NCBI GenBank assembly: GCA_951640195.1
Contig: OX621165.1
Coordinates: 434,001-498,000, forward strand
From: Porpolomopsis calyptriformis
Taxonomy: Eukaryota > Basidiomycota > Agaricomycetes > Agaricales > Hygrophoraceae
Reading direction: 5' to 3'
DNA length: 64,000 nucleotides
Below the pieces are notes generated by a model. It ran no database searches. It worked only from the letters and a program-made list of their open reading frames with translations, and was not told the origin of the DNA. A program made the translations under genes and the position numbers. Positions 60,325 through 64,000 of this stretch are shown one piece after another (the first letter of the stretch is position 1; every line of letters begins with the position of its first letter).

Positions 60325-63263
60325 ATGAAAGACAAGCATCCTCAAGCCACATCAAGAGGAAGAGGAACCTATGCATCTCAGGCTTGTAACTTTTGTCGGT
60401 TGAGGTCGAACTGCCTCTACGATCATGTAATCCAGCTGACCCCGCGCCATTGGTTGAAGGAAGACGAAATGTAGCGGCGATCGGCCGGTCTGCGAGTCGT
60501 GTCACCAGTCTGGACATCATGTAGGTTTTCTTACTATTGTGTGGCCAGAGCAAGAGTCATATTTCACCCTTTCAGTGTACTTGGGGCGGAGAGAGCGCCA
60601 AGAGACCCAGTACGAAACAGTATGTCGAGTCGTTGAAAAACCGTATTCGGATCCTGGAGGCGTACGTTGCACGCTGTCATCGAGAGCACGGCAGTTTCGA
60701 AGATGCCATGTTGGGCCTGGACATACGGCGCGAGGTATCGCCCATTGAGGGCATCGAAGATCCCGAGTTACCCGGCTTGTCTGACGAGGATGAAGATAAT
60801 TCTCAACTTAAAGCGCTCGTTGTAAGTCACTCATCTGGTCCATGATGTCCTGACTTTGACCAATTCTCTAAGTTCGAGGAAGAAACCCTTCACCTCTACG
60901 GCTCAACGTCTATTTTCCAATATGCACCCCCGAATCCTAGATCCCGCTTTCCTGAAATTATCGAAAAAACGAGCCAATGCTACGTCCTTTTGGTCGACGG
61001 TGTTGACGAATCTGCTTGTAATCCTGATTTCGACTGGTCACGTCATTTGCCTCCGGAGGTTACTCTCGAGCGACGCGAGCATGATAAGTGTGTGCTTTGT
61101 CAACATGTTCTTATTTTTTTTGCGACTCAGCTTGTCTATGTTGCAGACTCCTTGACCTTCTCTTCAAATTCTTCGCATCTTGGTGTTTGCGAATCGTACC
61201 TCCTCTATTTCTTCGAGACATGTGGAGGGCGCTCAGTGTCCCGAGCTCGCAACCACCTCCAAAAACACCACACTACTCCCCTATGCTTCATAACGCGCTC
61301 CTCGCCCTCGCTACCTGCTTCTCAGACAACCTTCATATCCGAGATCTGAAGACCCGCCAATACTTTGCTCGATTAGCGAAGACCTATACCGATAAGGAGT
61401 GTCAGAGCCCGAACATTAGCGTCGTGCACGCGTTGTCGATTCTCGGAAGTTTTCACGCTTCTCTGGGAGACCAAACTCTGGGATATATGTACTTTGGTGG
61501 GTGGCCATTTGTGTTCTAGGACATGCGATCATTCAACCTCATCCCGGTTGTGAAGGGATGAGCGGACGCATTAGCCAAGCCTGTAAGTGCTTCAAGTTGA
61601 ACCCATAAAGAGAGGATCATTGACCAACCATTTTTCAAGTGGGACTCAGCGTTGACTGCTCGCCCTGGGTAAAAGCGAACCTCATTTCTCACGATGACAT
61701 GCTGGACCGCAACTGGGCTCACTGGACAACCTTTTGTCAGGTCTGCTTTCTTTTTCTTCCAGTGACAAGAAAACCTGGTTTAACGGCGAATGTGTAGGAC
61801 GTCTGTTGGTCTCTTTACGTTGGCCGCGAATTTTGTGTCCCCGAGGCCAATCGGAGTGCCATTCCGGTCCCATTTGTGGATTCTGACTTTGACGAACTAG
61901 TCTGGTATTATAAACCGTCCGGGATTCACCCCCAGCCTACTTACTTGTCAAGAACGTTCGCGGAGACTTGCGAGCTTCTCACCATCGGAAGGCGCATCAT
62001 GGGGGTTGTGTAAGTTCACATCAGTTTGTCGACTTTTCGGGGTAGTCTTACAAATTTCAAAGAAATCTGTTGAATGTGCCAGGTGCCCGGCATGAAATCA
62101 ACCTCGAATCCATCAGCAAAATCGAGTGAGTGTTTGCTATCGATCGTTTTCGTTCTAATTAATTCTCGCTCTTAGTGTCCAGCTCAACACATGGAAGGAT
62201 CACCTTTTACCCGAAGTAGAGATGACGCCAGCTATCCGATCCACTGCTACACCTCACCGGCTGATGGTGCATCTGGCATTCTGGCAGCTTTTCATTCTCC
62301 TCCACCGTCCCTTTTACCGCCGCTCTACCAAGGCAGACGATATCGATCATGTTAAAGTGATTACGACGTTTTGCTTATTCAGTCCTTTTCTCACTGTAGT
62401 TCTCGTTTGGCTTTCAATAGTTGTGCAACCGAGCAGCTGATAACATCATGGAACTCCTCAGCACCTGGCGAACTCTATACTCGCTACGCTATGTTCCTGT
62501 CACACTAGTTCAAGTTGTGTTCTCGGCGGGGACCATTTTCCTGCTGAGCGCCCTTCAAGCGACATCTGGCCCACGCTTTGCACACGTGTCCTTGAACAAA
62601 TCACTTTCTCAGGCCGAACTCTGCATCGAATATCTACATGAGGTTGGCAAGTCATATCAATGCGCGAAAAACGTTGCTGGCATACTGGCACATTTGTTGC
62701 AAGACCAGCTGAAACGAAAACTAGCCATGGGCTCCCAAATGCCTAGCCGACCCCCTTCTCGCTCCCAGCTTCTCCATAACGCAAAGATGGCATCTATGTT
62801 GCCCCCGAACGAGAGCTCCCAGTCATCGTCATCCTGGTCAGATACCCCGCCGGAACCATCTTCATTCGACGAGACACAGCACCAGCAGTCCGCCGCCTTT
62901 TATGGCCAGGGTGTCGTGGCTGGGCCACCAGAGCTCATGCAACAAAACACTGGATGGATGACGACGACATATTCGGTTACGCATGCTGACACTAGTGGGG
63001 TTGCCCTTAAACCACCGATTGCGGAAGCAAGATATGGCAACTCCGCGCTAGGTCTGGGTATGATGGGAGGGGGCACGCTGTCTAACCGGCCGTTCATGCC
63101 TCTGGGCGTGCCAGAACCGATACCGTATGATGAAGGTTTCTACCCGACTATTCCACTTGGCTTGAATCTGGAACAAGAAGTGTCTGCTCAGGTTGATTTA
63201 TCCGAAGAGGATCATAATCGGATTGAGCAGTTCAAGCAGTTCTTGGATTCGTTCGAGGTGTGA
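60325..63263 (+). CDS. Zn2Cys6 fungal transcription factor with Fungal_trans domain
   Basis: The binuclear zinc cluster C-x2-C-x6-C-x6-C-x2-C-x6-C is assembled from exons 60325-60404, 60460-60520 and 60576-60821; correct splicing at GTCGAA (60405) is what gives the x6 spacing. A short coiled coil follows (KNRIRILEAYVARCH). Exon 4 starts 60873 and carries LYGSTSIF, typical of the xylanolytic-activator/NirA-like class. The regulatory domain spans about 61145-62700 over several exons, with DMWRAL, MLHNALLALA, ARLAKTY, the WSLYVGREFCVP signature (near 61808-61840), ETCELLTIGRRI and LLHRPFYRR. The last exon (about 62421-63263) has a Ser/Pro-rich, Gln-containing activation-like tail ending FLDSFEV. 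Target pathway unknown; neighbours give no hint. Confidence 0.85.
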
Positions 63264-63843
63264 ATTTGAATGGTCGTTTCGATCATGTACATGTAGTTTT
63301 AGCCAAATTTATGGGTATTGCAAACAAAAGGAATGTGGAACCGGACAACCAGGATGAAGCGTGTCTAGCGTGAGGAAAAAGACTTTCGCAGAGTGGGGGA
63401 ATGAAACCGAGTGTCTAGGCTCTGATCAGGACGAGTTCCCGAAGAGAGACCAGGTTCCATAGAGATTTGACACCCAAGTTTGACTTGTTGTGGGAGAGCA
63501 CGGCAACTTGAGTGGGCTGGTGAGAGATATCCGTCACTTGATATAGAAGTAGAATTTCACAAAGCTGTCAGTGGTGAGAAAGTGCAATCGGTGATTTGAC
63601 ATCGAGGGAACGAGGTGGGACCTTTTTTCCACGGCCAATGTCAGGGCCGTACCGTGTTACCGGTGATGAGAGACGGGTTGTAAAGCATATTTTGGATAGG
63701 ATACGGAGGATAATGTTATGAAAAAAAACGAGGGTAAAGACACTCTCGTTCATGAAGGTGATACTTGTATCAGATGACAGAAACCGTAAACGTAAGCAAG
63801 TTTATTTATTATATAATTAATTACATAATTTGTCTCGTAAAGA
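63264..63843. other. Intergenic, convergent
   Basis: About 580 bp between the transcription factor stop and the stop of the last, minus-strand gene. No coding signal. Confidence 0.5.
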
Positions 63844-64000
63844 TCAGAAACCCACCTCAGCGTTTGCCGTTTGCCATTTTACCGTCGCATCCAACGTCCA
63901 GCTCGCGAGCTCATCCTTGAGCTCTGGCACCTCAAAAATGCACCTCTTAGGTCGTCCTTCATTCATCGCCGACCTTCGTCTTCCCGCTCCATCCCCGACA
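63844..64000 (-). CDS. 3' end of an unidentified gene (partial)
   Basis: An open minus-strand frame enters from the right window edge and ends at TGA 63846-63844. The visible 51 residues include RRRSAMNEGRPKRCIF and a C terminus ATVKWQTANAEVGF. No frame break, but too short to name. Confidence 0.45.
   Translation of the reverse strand, partial: VGDGAGRRRSAMNEGRPKRCIFEVPELKDELASWTLDATVKWQTANAEVGF

Overview
The window comes from a filamentous basidiomycete, most likely an Agaricomycete. The evidence is short (about 50 nt) GT-AG introns in every gene, a DUF6534-type membrane protein, NACHT-WD40 proteins, and the repeat families present (Ty3/gypsy, Helitron, Tnp2-type CACTA/CMC, hAT and Plavaka, plus DUF6532, DUF6698 and Cauli_VI relics). 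I cannot name the species. All domain calls come from recognising conserved sequence patterns, not from searches.

Layout. Positions 1-45 kb are repeat-rich. A Ty3/gypsy retrotransposon (1-8833, left LTR cut by the window edge) sits inside a decayed Helitron (8834-12060). Next comes copy 1 of a NACHT-WD40 (NLR-type) gene. It is broken into four pieces (12285-12821, 20957-21815, 22210-23875, 39001-39638) by an 8.1 kb Tnp2-type element carrying a nested hAT element, by a fragment of the same gypsy LTR, and by a 15.1 kb Plavaka-type element with several passenger gene relics. A duplicated stub of ORC3 (about 40046-40530) follows. Copy 2 of the NACHT-WD40 gene (40895-45476) carries no transposon. 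It has a NACHT reading frame and a WD40 reading frame that overlap by ATGA, and 12 almost identical WD40 repeats.

Positions 45.7-64 kb are gene-dense and free of transposons: ORC3 (minus strand), MCM4 (plus), an FG nucleoporin of the NUP54/NUP57 family (plus), CAF-1 subunit B/Cac2 (plus), a DUF6534-type multi-pass membrane protein (minus), a Zn2Cys6 transcription factor (plus) and the 3' end of one more minus-strand gene. For MCM4, the nucleoporin and CAF-1B I could place every exon, and the spliced lengths come out in frame.

How the parts connect. ORC3 and MCM4, both needed for replication licensing, are divergent and share a 120 bp promoter with an ACGCGT (MCB) box and a CGCGAAA (SCB/E2F-like) box. 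The NACHT-WD40 gene together with the tail of ORC3 was duplicated in tandem; the outer copy collected the transposons while the inner one stayed clean. In nearly all element proteins the premature stops are TGA at positions where an arginine CGA codon is expected, and most LTR-LTR differences are CpG transitions. This points to decay by CpG deamination.

The least ordinary items are: a spliced antisense gene inside the gypsy element encoding a coiled coil plus a Zn2Cys6-like motif; a second polypurine tract inside pol that copies the one at the 3' LTR; the WD40 array whose variation is concentrated at a few positions; and two GC-AG introns in CAF-1B.
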